The translations under genes and the position numbers were made by a program. Shown here one piece after another: positions 54,071 through 61,793 of a stretch of DNA of 61,793 nt (within the stretch, counting starts at the first letter, position 1; each line of letters opens with the position of its first letter). Source of the stretch: Sphingomonadales bacterium (lineage in GTDB: Bacteria > Bacteroidota > Bacteroidia > NS11-12g > UBA955); NCBI GenBank assembly GCA_016872175.1, contig VHBA01000008.1, forward strand, positions 1-61,793. Direction: 5' to 3'. The notes below the pieces were generated by a model that saw nothing but the letters and a program-made list of their open reading frames with translations, searched no databases and had not been told where the DNA came from.

Positions 54071-55795
54071 TTATTGCACGTATTCAACTGCGGTGTCGTA
54101 TACAGCGGCAGGCTCTTCTTCCATGTAGGGTGTCTCTTCGGTCGTTGCAGAATTTGAGTCAAACAGATTGTCAAAATCACCCAGCTCAAGAATTCCGTTA
54201 ACCAGCCTGTAGAGGCTATTACCTTCTCCCTTCTTGAGATTCAGACGCACAACACTTTTGTCGTTGTCTGTGGATACCATCGTCAAGTCCTGCATCATTC
54301 CCATAAAGTTTGATGCTTTCTTAGACATTTTACCGCCCATGGATTCGAGTGGGTAATCATCAGGGTTGAGGCTCAGGTAAAAAGCCATGGCATTTTCCGT
54401 GAGTGTTTTTGTGATGTTTTCGTTGGATGGTTTTTGCCAGGGGTTGCCATTTTTTATGTTGGCAGCTTTTGGATCCGTAGAAATAATCAATCTGTCATTC
54501 TGAGGCACAATGTACATGTCGCCCAATTCTGAATTGATGGAATAAACGCCACCGTCTGATTTAATTTGATAGTTGTTGCTTGCCATAAATTCAATTATCT
54601 TTTTTATATCGGAAGGCTTTGAAATGCCCAGCTGCAAATTGAAAACGGGCATCATTCTTTTTCTTTTTACCTCATACATTTCAAATGTTTCATAATCCAT
54701 GTCCATTTCTGTAACTTCTATTTCTTTGAATTCGGAAACAGAGACCGCAAATTCTCCAGTTAGCATTTTCAGGATATCCTTCATGGTGTAGTCCGGAATA
54801 ACAACCTCATTAATGTCCTCATTCCCGACCACCGATTCGGTCATTTGTATCAGTGTTTGTGCATCCAGGCTGGCACCAAAAGCGCCTACTGATTTGCCGT
54901 TGGAGGTGAGGTAATCGGTATATTTTTTATCAAGATTTCCTTTTAATAATTTATCAACTTTTTCCGGATTTTCATAATATACGAAGCTGTTCAAATCAAC
55001 GGAAGCGTCTTCAAAATTCAAATGGGCAGAAAATCCATCCATGTTTTTGATAGATTCCAAAGCCCGAGCATTATTCTTGCTTAATTCCTTCAACCCAACA
55101 TTGTTATTGAGGATTTTTACAATTTGATCCATATTGACGAAAAAGTCAACGTCTCCGCTGTTTTTCACGAACTGGCCAAAGCCCTTGGTCTCATATATGT
55201 TGTTGGTTTTCTCAAGGCTGAGTATTTTTTCGGCATAATTGGAAATATTGGTTTCATTTTTGTAACCTTCTTTGAACGTTATAACGAGCACATCGTTATT
55301 CCAGGCAAAAGCATGCTCTCTGTCATTTTCTTCAGAAGGGTAGGCTTTATTCATGTCTTTGTCTTCTCTGAAGGTGTAATCTGCTCCAGCCGATTCACCA
55401 ATGTTTTCAATGAGTTTTTTAATATTTTCCTTGTTGTCTACGGCAAGTAAAATACCACCTTGCATGTTGTTGACCTCGTCTTCATCGAGGCTAAAAAACA
55501 CGACGGGATCTACTTTGAAATCAACCCCGGATTTATCGGGCGACTCCATCACTTCTTTAAAGAATTTTGGTGCTTCATCTTTTATTTTGTCCATTGCATC
55601 TGCAACAACATCTTGCTTTTTAATTTTCTCGAAGTCCATTTTTTTGAATAGACTCACAATGCTTACTTTTCCTACTGCAATGGATTCTTTGGGTACATAG
55701 GCATACAGTTTGTTTTTGCTGTCATTGAAGAACCAAATGGCACCGGCGATTCCTGTAATCGCTACAATGGCAATAATGAGGGTTTTCTTATTCAT
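54071..55795 (-). CDS. DUF4836 family membrane-anchored protein
   Basis: 574 residues from ATG 55795, the start favoured by a -7 promoter box at 55814-55821 that excludes an upstream ATG at 55816. One N-terminal transmembrane segment (KKTLIIAIVAITGIAGAIWFF), then a large domain of about 530 residues built from two similar halves: KLYAYVPKESIAVGKVSI early on, IPDYTMKDILKMLTGEFAVSVSEF in the centre. Such sequences are annotated DUF4836 and have no known function. A very acidic tail (TTEETPYMEEEPAAVYD) closes the protein. It heads the ABC unit and may be its extracytoplasmic partner. Confidence 0.8.
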   Translation of the reverse strand: MNKKTLIIAIVAITGIAGAIWFFNDSKNKLYAYVPKESIAVGKVSIVSLFKKMDFEKIKKQDVVADAMDKIKDEAPKFFKEVMESPDKSGVDFKVDPVVFFSLDEDEVNNMQGGILLAVDNKENIKKLIENIGESAGADYTFREDKDMNKAYPSEENDREHAFAWNNDVLVITFKEGYKNETNISNYAEKILSLEKTNNIYETKGFGQFVKNSGDVDFFVNMDQIVKILNNNVGLKELSKNNARALESIKNMDGFSAHLNFEDASVDLNSFVYYENPEKVDKLLKGNLDKKYTDYLTSNGKSVGAFGASLDAQTLIQMTESVVGNEDINEVVIPDYTMKDILKMLTGEFAVSVSEFKEIEVTEMDMDYETFEMYEVKRKRMMPVFNLQLGISKPSDIKKIIEFMASNNYQIKSDGGVYSINSELGDMYIVPQNDRLIISTDPKAANIKNGNPWQKPSNENITKTLTENAMAFYLSLNPDDYPLESMGGKMSKKASNFMGMMQDLTMVSTDNDKSVVRLNLKKGEGNSLYRLVNGILELGDFDNLFDSNSATTEETPYMEEEPAAVYDTAVEYVQ

Positions 55796-55813
55796 AGCTT
55801 TTCTTAAGACCGG

Positions 55814-55821
55814 CAAATTTA
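55814..55821 (-). promoter_or_regulatory. -7 element TAAATTTG upstream of the DUF4836-ABC unit (minus strand)
   Basis: A perfect TAnnTTTG match on the minus strand, 18 nt before the ATG at 55795. It probably drives all three genes of the unit. Confidence 0.5.
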
Positions 55822-55931
55822 TAATAAAGGTTTTATGTTTTTATTTTTAAACAAAGTTTGTCTGTTAAAGACAACGGGTTTTTGGGGTTAATAATAAAAT
55901 ATGAATAAAACAGGCAGTTGTCTTTTTATGA

Positions 55932-56273
55932 TTATTCGCTAAGTTTTTTGCGAATTACTACTTTTTGAAAGGCCCTTAGAACCGATGCTTTTGCGAGATT
56001 TTCGGTAAACTCCCCCGGCATGGATTTTACTTTTTTGTACTGGCTTTCGCTGAGATCAATTCTATTTACTACCCGCATCAGTGCGGCCGGATTTTTTTGT
56101 TGTAAATCCGCCATAAAGATTTTCAATTCGGATACCATTGCCGGTAAATCAGGGTAGGTTTCTTCCTTGAATGTGAAATCAGCAATGCCTACATCTTTTT
56201 CCAGCTGGGTTTTGGTGGCCAGCAGAATATCAGCATCGGGTTTAAAGGAAGAGAGCTCCTGAAACTCATTCAT
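55932..56273 (-). CDS. Small cytoplasmic protein, unknown function
   Basis: 113 residues, no signal or membrane helix, mostly helical, with PALMRVVNRIDLSESQYKKV and a basic C-terminus (VVIRKKLSE). Not a family I recognise. Its start lies inside the last codons of the symporter gene (8-bp overlap), so it is translated after it on the same message. Confidence 0.68.
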   Translation of the reverse strand: MNEFQELSSFKPDADILLATKTQLEKDVGIADFTFKEETYPDLPAMVSELKIFMADLQQKNPAALMRVVNRIDLSESQYKKVKSMPGEFTENLAKASVLRAFQKVVIRKKLSE

Positions 56274-57513
56274 GGGCGTGTTCCAAACCGTTTTCCCATT
56301 TGCTCACAGCCGAGGTAGCAAGCGCATTACCCAGCACATTGGTCATGCTGCGGCCCATATCGCAGAAATGGTCTATGGGTAAAATCAAAGCGATGCCTTC
56401 TGCGGGTATATTAAACATGGCGCAGGTAGCCGTTACCACAACCAGGCTGGCTCTAGGGACACCTGCAATGCCTTTGCTGGTGAGCATTAGCACCAATAGC
56501 ATGGTGATTTGGGTGCCTGTATCCAAAGGAATACCATAGGCTTGTGCAATAAAAATGCTGGCGAAAGTCATATACATCATGCTGCCATCCAGATTGAAAC
56601 TGTAGCCCAACGGCAAGACAAAACTTACAATATTGGGGCGGCAGCCGAAGCGTTCCAGTTCTTCGGTGAGTTTTGGAAAAACGGCTTCGCTGCTTGTGGT
56701 GCTAAAGGCAATAAGCAGTGGCTGTTGAATGCGTGAAAGCAGGGTTTTTAATCTTTTTCTAAGGATGATGAATCCGGCGACCAATAACACAAGCCACAAA
56801 AAGGCCAGTCCCAGGTAAAAACTGCCCATGTATTTGCCGTAAACAGTAAGAACCCCCAAACCTTTTTTAGCCACGATGGCTGACACACCGCCGAGCACAC
56901 CCAGCGGGGCAAACCACATGATATAACTTACCATTTTCAGGCAAACGTGCCCAATCGTATCCAAAGCGCGGGTGAGGGGAGCGGCTTTTTCACCCAGTGC
57001 GGTCATGGCAACGCCAAAAAAGATGCTAAATATCACGAGTTGCAATATTTCGTTTGTTGCCATTGCCTCAATCACACTTTTTGGGAAAACGTGCTCTATA
57101 AAGCCTTGCAGGCTGAATCCTTTACTGTTGCTCAGGAAATCCTTGGCGCCGGCCACGTCTCCTTCGCCCAGATTTACGCCCACGCCGGGTTTAAAAATAT
57201 TCACAAGGACCAAACCCAGCAAAAGGCTGATAAGACTGGCACTGATAAACCAAAGCATGCTTTTGCCACCAACACGGCCTACCGCTTTCAAATCGCCCAT
57301 TTTGGCAATACCGGCCACCAGGGTGCTGAATACCAGTGGTGCGATTATCATTTGAACGAGTCGCAGAAAAATGGTAGTCAGCAGTTTCATGCGTTCAGCA
57401 AACAAAAGAGCATTGGGTTTGGTGCTGCTGAGGTAAATCCATTCACCCAGCGCAATACCAATCAGCATACCTGCTATGATGAGAACGGTTAATTGATGTC
57501 GTTTGGCAATCAT
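56266..57513 (-). CDS. Dicarboxylate/amino acid:cation symporter (DAACS, GltP/DctA-like)
   Basis: Secondary transporter that imports glutamate/aspartate or C4-dicarboxylates with protons or sodium. 415 residues from ATG 57513 (MIAKRHQLTVL); a longer frame opening at 57681 has no plausible leader. Eight helices plus two re-entrant loops are expected; AFSTTSSEAVFPKLTEE is the serine-rich loop motif, GYSFNLDGSMMYM the NMDG-type motif, and GVPRASLVV and LILPIDHFCDMGRSMTNVLGNA complete the signature. Substrate cannot be fixed by eye. Confidence 0.92.
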   Translation of the reverse strand: MIAKRHQLTVLIIAGMLIGIALGEWIYLSSTKPNALLFAERMKLLTTIFLRLVQMIIAPLVFSTLVAGIAKMGDLKAVGRVGGKSMLWFISASLISLLLGLVLVNIFKPGVGVNLGEGDVAGAKDFLSNSKGFSLQGFIEHVFPKSVIEAMATNEILQLVIFSIFFGVAMTALGEKAAPLTRALDTIGHVCLKMVSYIMWFAPLGVLGGVSAIVAKKGLGVLTVYGKYMGSFYLGLAFLWLVLLVAGFIILRKRLKTLLSRIQQPLLIAFSTTSSEAVFPKLTEELERFGCRPNIVSFVLPLGYSFNLDGSMMYMTFASIFIAQAYGIPLDTGTQITMLLVLMLTSKGIAGVPRASLVVVTATCAMFNIPAEGIALILPIDHFCDMGRSMTNVLGNALATSAVSKWENGLEHAHE

Positions 57514-57614
57514 TGAAAATTCGGCTTTGCAATAATACTCACTTTGGCCGGCAACCTGTATGCATTTCAGGCATAAAATGGGGCTTATTCCGTGCAAAAC
57601 CGCTGTGAATGCCG

Positions 57615-57622
57615 TATTTTTG
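57615..57622 (+). promoter_or_regulatory. -7 element TATTTTTG upstream of hldD
   Basis: TATTTTTG ends 5 nt before the ATG at 57628, so the transcript is leaderless or nearly so. It excludes the upstream in-frame ATG at 57592. No -33 TTG is seen. Confidence 0.42.
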
Positions 57623-57627
57623 ACCCA

Positions 57628-58593
57628 ATGATAGTAGTTACCGGAGCAGCGGGATTTATAGGTTCGGCCATGCTGGGGCATTTGCAGTCACTGGGCTACG
57701 GCGATCTGGTGGCGGTGGATGATTTTTCCAACCCCGAAAAAAGCCCCAACCTTGAGGGTAAAAAATTCAGCCACTGCGTGCACCGCGATGATTTTTTCAC
57801 CTGGTTTGAACACCACGCCGATCGTATGCAGTTTGTGCACCACATTGGCGCCCGCACCGATACCACAGAATTCGGTGAAGATGTCTTGAATCACCTAAAC
57901 CTGGAATACAGCAAGCGTGTCTGGGAATTGTGCGTAAAACATTCTGTGCCGCTTATCTACGCAAGCAGCGCGGCTACCTATGGTGAGGGCGAGCATGGCT
58001 TTTCAGACAATCCTGAACAGTTGCAAAAATTGCAACCGCTAAATCCTTACGGACTCAGTAAACATAAATTTGATCTTTGGGTGATGCAGCAGGAGCGCAC
58101 ACCGCCATTTTGGGCTGGATTTAAGTTTTTTAATGTTTTCGGACCCAACGAATACCACAAAAAACGCATGGCCAGTGTGGTTTTTCATGCTTACAACCAA
58201 ATCCGTGAAACAGGTTCTGTAAGTTTATTTCGCAGTCACAGAAATGATTACGAAAATGGTAAACAACTTCGCGATTTTATTTATGTAAAAGATGTCTTAA
58301 AAGTTTTGACCTTTTTCATGGAAAAACGCAAAAACAGTGGCTTGTATAACCTGGGTACAGGAAAGGCCAGAACATTTCAGGATCTGGTGATGCCAATTTT
58401 TCTGGCATTGAACGAAGTGCCCCAAATTGACTTTGTGGATATACCCCAAGATATCCGTGAAAAATATCAGTATTATACTTGTGCAGACATGGACAGACTT
58501 TTAAAAGCCGGATACAACAAGGGTTTTTATGAGCTGGAAGACGCCATTATGGATTATCTTGGTAAGTATCTTATGGCGGGCAACTATATGTAA
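57628..58593 (+). CDS. hldD: ADP-L-glycero-D-manno-heptose-6-epimerase
   Basis: An extended short-chain dehydrogenase that epimerises ADP-heptose for lipopolysaccharide core synthesis. 321 residues from ATG 57628: nucleotide motif TGAAGFIGS (5-13), the SSAATYGEG region with catalytic Ser/Thr, the YGLSK motif with the catalytic Tyr and Lys, and FKFFNVFGPNEYHKKRMASV characteristic of RfaD. The histidine kinase gene follows 6 nt after its stop, so a shared transcript is likely. Confidence 0.93.
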   Translation: MIVVTGAAGFIGSAMLGHLQSLGYGDLVAVDDFSNPEKSPNLEGKKFSHCVHRDDFFTWFEHHADRMQFVHHIGARTDTTEFGEDVLNHLNLEYSKRVWELCVKHSVPLIYASSAATYGEGEHGFSDNPEQLQKLQPLNPYGLSKHKFDLWVMQQERTPPFWAGFKFFNVFGPNEYHKKRMASVVFHAYNQIRETGSVSLFRSHRNDYENGKQLRDFIYVKDVLKVLTFFMEKRKNSGLYNLGTGKARTFQDLVMPIFLALNEVPQIDFVDIPQDIREKYQYYTCADMDRLLKAGYNKGFYELEDAIMDYLGKYLMAGNYM

Positions 58594-58599
58594 AACAAC

Positions 58600-61500
58600 A
58601 TGGCAAACTGGTTTCGAAAGCCCGGACTGATATGGATGATTGCTGGCTTACTGCTGGCTATTTCGGGATATGTGCTGATGCTTCGCAACCAGAATCTGGG
58701 CCCGGAAGCCTCCCTTCAGCGGGAATCTGCCAGAATTACGGAAGTGTTGCAGGAAGCCCGCGACCTGATAAGGGAAGAATGGACTTTTGCGGCCAATCCT
58801 AAGCAGATAGATGAACGCAGTGCAACAGCCTTAAAGTTCAAAAAGGCAGGCGTAGAAATTTTTGTTTTCCGCGGGAACAGCCCTGTCTACTGGACATCCA
58901 ATAGTTACAACCTTCAACCTAAAAGAAGCAATGGTGTTGAAATTCAGAAACACTACGGTCGATACCTTGCCGTTTGGAATTATCATACCGACACGCTGGA
59001 TTATGTTTTTGCGTGTGATCTAATCCGAAACCCGGAACTCAAAGCCTTGGGTACGGCTATGCTGGCGGAAGAGAAAGATAATAAATTTTCATTGTCTGCC
59101 AATCCTATAGACAATAGCAGACCGGTGGAGATTGCAGCTATGCCGCTGTTTTATCTGGTTATTGATGAATTTAAACCGGGAATCCCGTTTGATGTGATGA
59201 CGGGTCTGGGCCTGATTTTATTGAGTTTGGGATGGGCCGGTTTTGCATCACGACGCAAATGGAATTTGTTAAAATTGCCGGTAAATCTATTGCTGTGGCT
59301 CTTCGTTGCCTTTTTGTACTACAAGGGATATGCTTTCTGGAATCTTTCCGCTACAGCGCTTTTTGCCCCCGAAGTTTATGCCTCTTCTGCCTACTTCCCC
59401 AATCTAGGGGTGTTGCTGTTTCTCAGTATCTGGGGATATTATTTTGTTTCCTGGCTAAACTTGCTTACATCACATTTTTCAGGTAGGTTACCCAACTGGT
59501 TAAAATTGCTGCTTCTTGTACTTACCCTCTTTGCCCTTTACGGTTCCTCTTTGTTTATTCTGTCTGAGACTGCCAAACTCGTGCGCGACAGTTCGGTGAA
59601 TTTTAATTTTCACGACATACACTTGGTTAATGTTTTCTCTTTGCTGGGACTGGCAGCTATTGTAATTTGGTATGTTGTACTTTTTAGGCTGTTGCAGCAG
59701 GTAAAGTTATTCGAGGCTTATTTTAAAATTCAAACACGGCGCTGGCTTGCCGCTATTTCATTAATCCTGTTTTATTCCTGGGCTTTCTATTCACAGCCTT
59801 TATGGCTTTCTGTTTTTCTGTCTGTAGTGATTGCCGGGTTGCTGTTATATGATTTGGCCTTTAAGGATCACAAAGAATGGATTCGGGTAGGTCTGAAGAT
59901 TGTTATACCCAGTCTTGTTACAGGATTGATATTTAACCGACAGATTGCCATAAAAGAATTGGAGGTTCGCGAAATTCTTGCTGCCAAACTGCTTTTGCAG
60001 AATGAAAAAGAACCTTATAATCTGTTGGTTTCAACCGAGCAAAAACTTTTGTATGACAAAGGTGTGGTAGACTATTATACCTGTACCGATGAAACCAAAA
60101 ATGAGTTTGAAAAGCGCCTCAGGCAGCTGTATTTCTCTGAATACAGCGAAGATTTTGATTTGCTGGTTTTCGATTATAATTCAGCAGGTCGCGGATACCG
60201 CGAGCAAAATCCTTTTGATTATACAACCATCAACAATCTTTTTTACAGCGATGTGTGTAAACCCATCACAACTCGATTTGCGCTGGTCAACGAACGAAAG
60301 CTGAAGGGCAGTTATCTGGGTCGTTTTGATGTTGGAGATAGTGGTATATACCTGGGAACTTATTTTGTATTGTTGAAACCCCGCATATCCGGCACGCAGG
60401 GCCGCCTTGCAGATATGTTTAACAAATCACCGCTGGAAGGATTGTTTACCGAAAATGGTTACAGCTACGCCATCTACAGTAAAAATAAACTGGGCAGGAG
60501 GTATGGACAGTTTAACTATGCTGTTTCTTTTCCGGATTTTGGGAAAGATACTTTGCTGACCAAAGAAGGCTACAGCCACCTAACCTATTCCGATGAACTG
60601 GGCAATGAAATTATTATAAGTAAACCTTCCGGTTCAATATTGGAATCTGTTTCCGGATTTACCGTATTGGGAATAGCCGGGTTGTTCATTACGTTGCTGT
60701 ATTATGTGGTTATTCTACTCCGTCAGTTTGTGCTTACACTTCAAACCGCTACTGTTACGCGACTACGGGTGCTGAAAATGCTGAAAAACCGCATTCCGTT
60801 TACATCAGGTAGAGAGCTGTTTCTCAGTTCAAAACTGCAGGTATACGTAACCTTGGTTGTGTTTGTAACCTTTGTGGTAGTGCTGTTTGTAACCATCAAC
60901 TATTTCCGCAGCAATTACACACTTCGTCAAAGAGAAACACTGTGGAATAAAACCTCGGAAATTGCCAACGCCATTGGCACCCAGGCTAGCCTTGATGCAC
61001 TATTTAACAATTTTCAGACTGGATTAATCTATGACCTAAGCAGTTACTATAATACTGACATCAATTTGTATGATGCCCGCGGGAAATTGCTTATTTCAAG
61101 CAATGATAAAATTTATGAGCAGGATATTCTGGGTAACCTCATGAATCCTGAAGCCTACAGGCAATTGCATAATGGCAGTTCGGGATTTGTGGTTGATGAA
61201 CAAATTGGGGATTTAACCTACATCTCAGCATATTATACTATACTTGATAATGACCTGAACATTAAAGGATATCTGAATTTGCCGTATTTCTCCAATAGAA
61301 AGGATCTGTACCGCGAAATTTCAAATTATGCCGTAACCATCATCAACCTGTTTGCTCTTGTGTTTACGCTTGCCGCTTTGATAGCATACATAATGGCGAG
61401 GCGCATTACGGGTCCGTTGAATTTAATTCGTCAGCAGATGGGATTGGTGAAACTGGGCTTACCCAATTCGCCCATTGAATGGCAACACAACGATGAAATT

Positions 61501-61793
61501 GGTTTGCTGATTTCGCAGTACAATAAAATGATTCTTGAGCTGGAAGAAAGCACGTCCCGGCTTGCAGAAGGAGAGCGTCAGGGAGCATGGCAGGAAATGG
61601 CAAAACAGGTGGCGCATGAAATAAAAAATCCGCTCACCCCGATGAAGCTTAGCCTTCAGCACCTTCAGTATGCCATTCAGCGCAAGGATGAAAAACTGGA
61701 GGAAAAAATTAAAAAAACAACCGAACTGCTGATAACCCAGATCGATTCTTTATCTGCGATGGCCGAAGAATTTTCTTCCTTTGCCAAAATGCC
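58600..61793 (+). CDS. Large NtrY-like sensor histidine kinase, 3' end outside window
   Basis: The frame is open for 1,064 codons from ATG 58600 to the window edge. It has an N-terminal helix (about 9-27) and a first soluble domain to ~200. A block of about eight hydrophobic helices follows (to ~440), then a second soluble region, two more helices, a third extracytoplasmic domain and a last helix. Next come HAMP (GPLNLIRQQMGLVKLGL) and a HisKA H-box VAHEIKNPLTPMKLSLQ, with His1006 as phosphorylation site. The HEIKNPLTP type is that of NtrY/PleC-like kinases. The ATPase domain lies beyond the window. The multi-helix sensor is far larger than in classical NtrY. It is 6 nt downstream of hldD. 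Confidence 0.9.
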   Translation, partial: MANWFRKPGLIWMIAGLLLAISGYVLMLRNQNLGPEASLQRESARITEVLQEARDLIREEWTFAANPKQIDERSATALKFKKAGVEIFVFRGNSPVYWTSNSYNLQPKRSNGVEIQKHYGRYLAVWNYHTDTLDYVFACDLIRNPELKALGTAMLAEEKDNKFSLSANPIDNSRPVEIAAMPLFYLVIDEFKPGIPFDVMTGLGLILLSLGWAGFASRRKWNLLKLPVNLLLWLFVAFLYYKGYAFWNLSATALFAPEVYASSAYFPNLGVLLFLSIWGYYFVSWLNLLTSHFSGRLPNWLKLLLLVLTLFALYGSSLFILSETAKLVRDSSVNFNFHDIHLVNVFSLLGLAAIVIWYVVLFRLLQQVKLFEAYFKIQTRRWLAAISLILFYSWAFYSQPLWLSVFLSVVIAGLLLYDLAFKDHKEWIRVGLKIVIPSLVTGLIFNRQIAIKELEVREILAAKLLLQNEKEPYNLLVSTEQKLLYDKGVVDYYTCTDETKNEFEKRLRQLYFSEYSEDFDLLVFDYNSAGRGYREQNPFDYTTINNLFYSDVCKPITTRFALVNERKLKGSYLGRFDVGDSGIYLGTYFVLLKPRISGTQGRLADMFNKSPLEGLFTENGYSYAIYSKNKLGRRYGQFNYAVSFPDFGKDTLLTKEGYSHLTYSDELGNEIIISKPSGSILESVSGFTVLGIAGLFITLLYYVVILLRQFVLTLQTATVTRLRVLKMLKNRIPFTSGRELFLSSKLQVYVTLVVFVTFVVVLFVTINYFRSNYTLRQRETLWNKTSEIANAIGTQASLDALFNNFQTGLIYDLSSYYNTDINLYDARGKLLISSNDKIYEQDILGNLMNPEAYRQLHNGSSGFVVDEQIGDLTYISAYYTILDNDLNIKGYLNLPYFSNRKDLYREISNYAVTIINLFALVFTLAALIAYIMARRITGPLNLIRQQMGLVKLGLPNSPIEWQHNDEIGLLISQYNKMILELEESTSRLAEGERQGAWQEMAKQVAHEIKNPLTPMKLSLQHLQYAIQRKDEKLEEKIKKTTELLITQIDSLSAMAEEFSSFAKM

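Overview
The window is a stretch of chromosome from a member of the Bacteroidota, most likely an environmental relative of the Chitinophagales/Saprospirales/Sphingobacteriales; the exact order cannot be resolved because there is no rRNA gene here. The evidence is consistent: secreted proteins with type IX secretion (T9SS) C-terminal sorting domains and PKD repeats, a TonB-dependent receptor with an N-terminal carboxypeptidase-like domain, families largely confined to the phylum (DUF4271, DUF4836, DUF5522, DUF5606, YtxJ-type bacilliredoxin), a roughly 1,100-residue SecA, no usable Shine-Dalgarno sequences, and repeated promoters of the Bacteroidota type (TTTG, about 20 nt, TAnnTTTG). No phage, insertion sequence, CRISPR array or plasmid module is visible. 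It is a housekeeping region.

Layout. 1-9.9 kb: end of a UvrD/PcrA helicase (minus), then on plus a DOPA-dioxygenase-like enzyme, a small c-type cytochrome lipoprotein, an orphan histidine kinase, glutamate dehydrogenase, phosphatidylserine decarboxylase, a Cys-rich secreted protein, an anchored unknown protein coupled to a free-standing homocysteine methyltransferase module (split MetH), and a leucine-dehydrogenase-like enzyme. 10-16.7 kb: a GT-C-like membrane protein, a decayed short-chain dehydrogenase, a Tat-exported class V aminotransferase, TerC, RecJ and a GNAT acetyltransferase. 16.8-25.9 kb: a T9SS protein, the three-gene proton-translocating transhydrogenase pntAA-pntAB-pntB, an Omp28/T9SS protein, a YyaL-type thioredoxin-domain protein and a small exported protein. 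25.9-32.6 kb (minus): pyrD behind purH, DUF5522 behind secA, and a broken hsp20. 32.8-41.7 kb: TonB-dependent receptor, universal stress protein, an eight-repeat PKD/T9SS protein, hemW, and an Omp85-like barrel protein.

41.7-46.5 kb: DUF4271-hemD, a THUMP-like methyltransferase, a tiny lipoprotein, ytxJ, a thioesterase, smpB and a small exported protein. 46.5-47 kb: tRNA-Ser(UGA) with its terminator and an extra inverted repeat. 47-57.5 kb (minus): PIG-V-like membrane protein with an M3 peptidase, RhlE, DUF5606 protein, a DUF4836/ABC ATPase/FtsX-like permease unit, and a dicarboxylate/cation symporter. 57.6 kb to the end (plus): hldD and a large NtrY-like histidine kinase running off the window.

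The most striking property is not a gene. Seven exact, head-to-tail tandem duplications of 16-107 bp lie inside otherwise well conserved genes (uvrD, aminotransferase, pntB, Omp28 protein, secA, and twice in the TonB receptor), and an eighth, imperfect 23-bp one splits pyrD. Removing one copy restores a full-length protein of family size in every case. Because secA is essential, these are most probably unmerged contig overlaps or mixed-strain assembly, but real tandem-duplication heterogeneity in the population is the alternative. Separately, hsp20 carries an in-frame TAG and the short-chain dehydrogenase carries an in-frame TGA plus a frameshift. The best candidate for a poorly described functional unit is the DUF4836-ABC-permease cluster at 52.2-55.8 kb, whose ATPase lacks the H-loop histidine.
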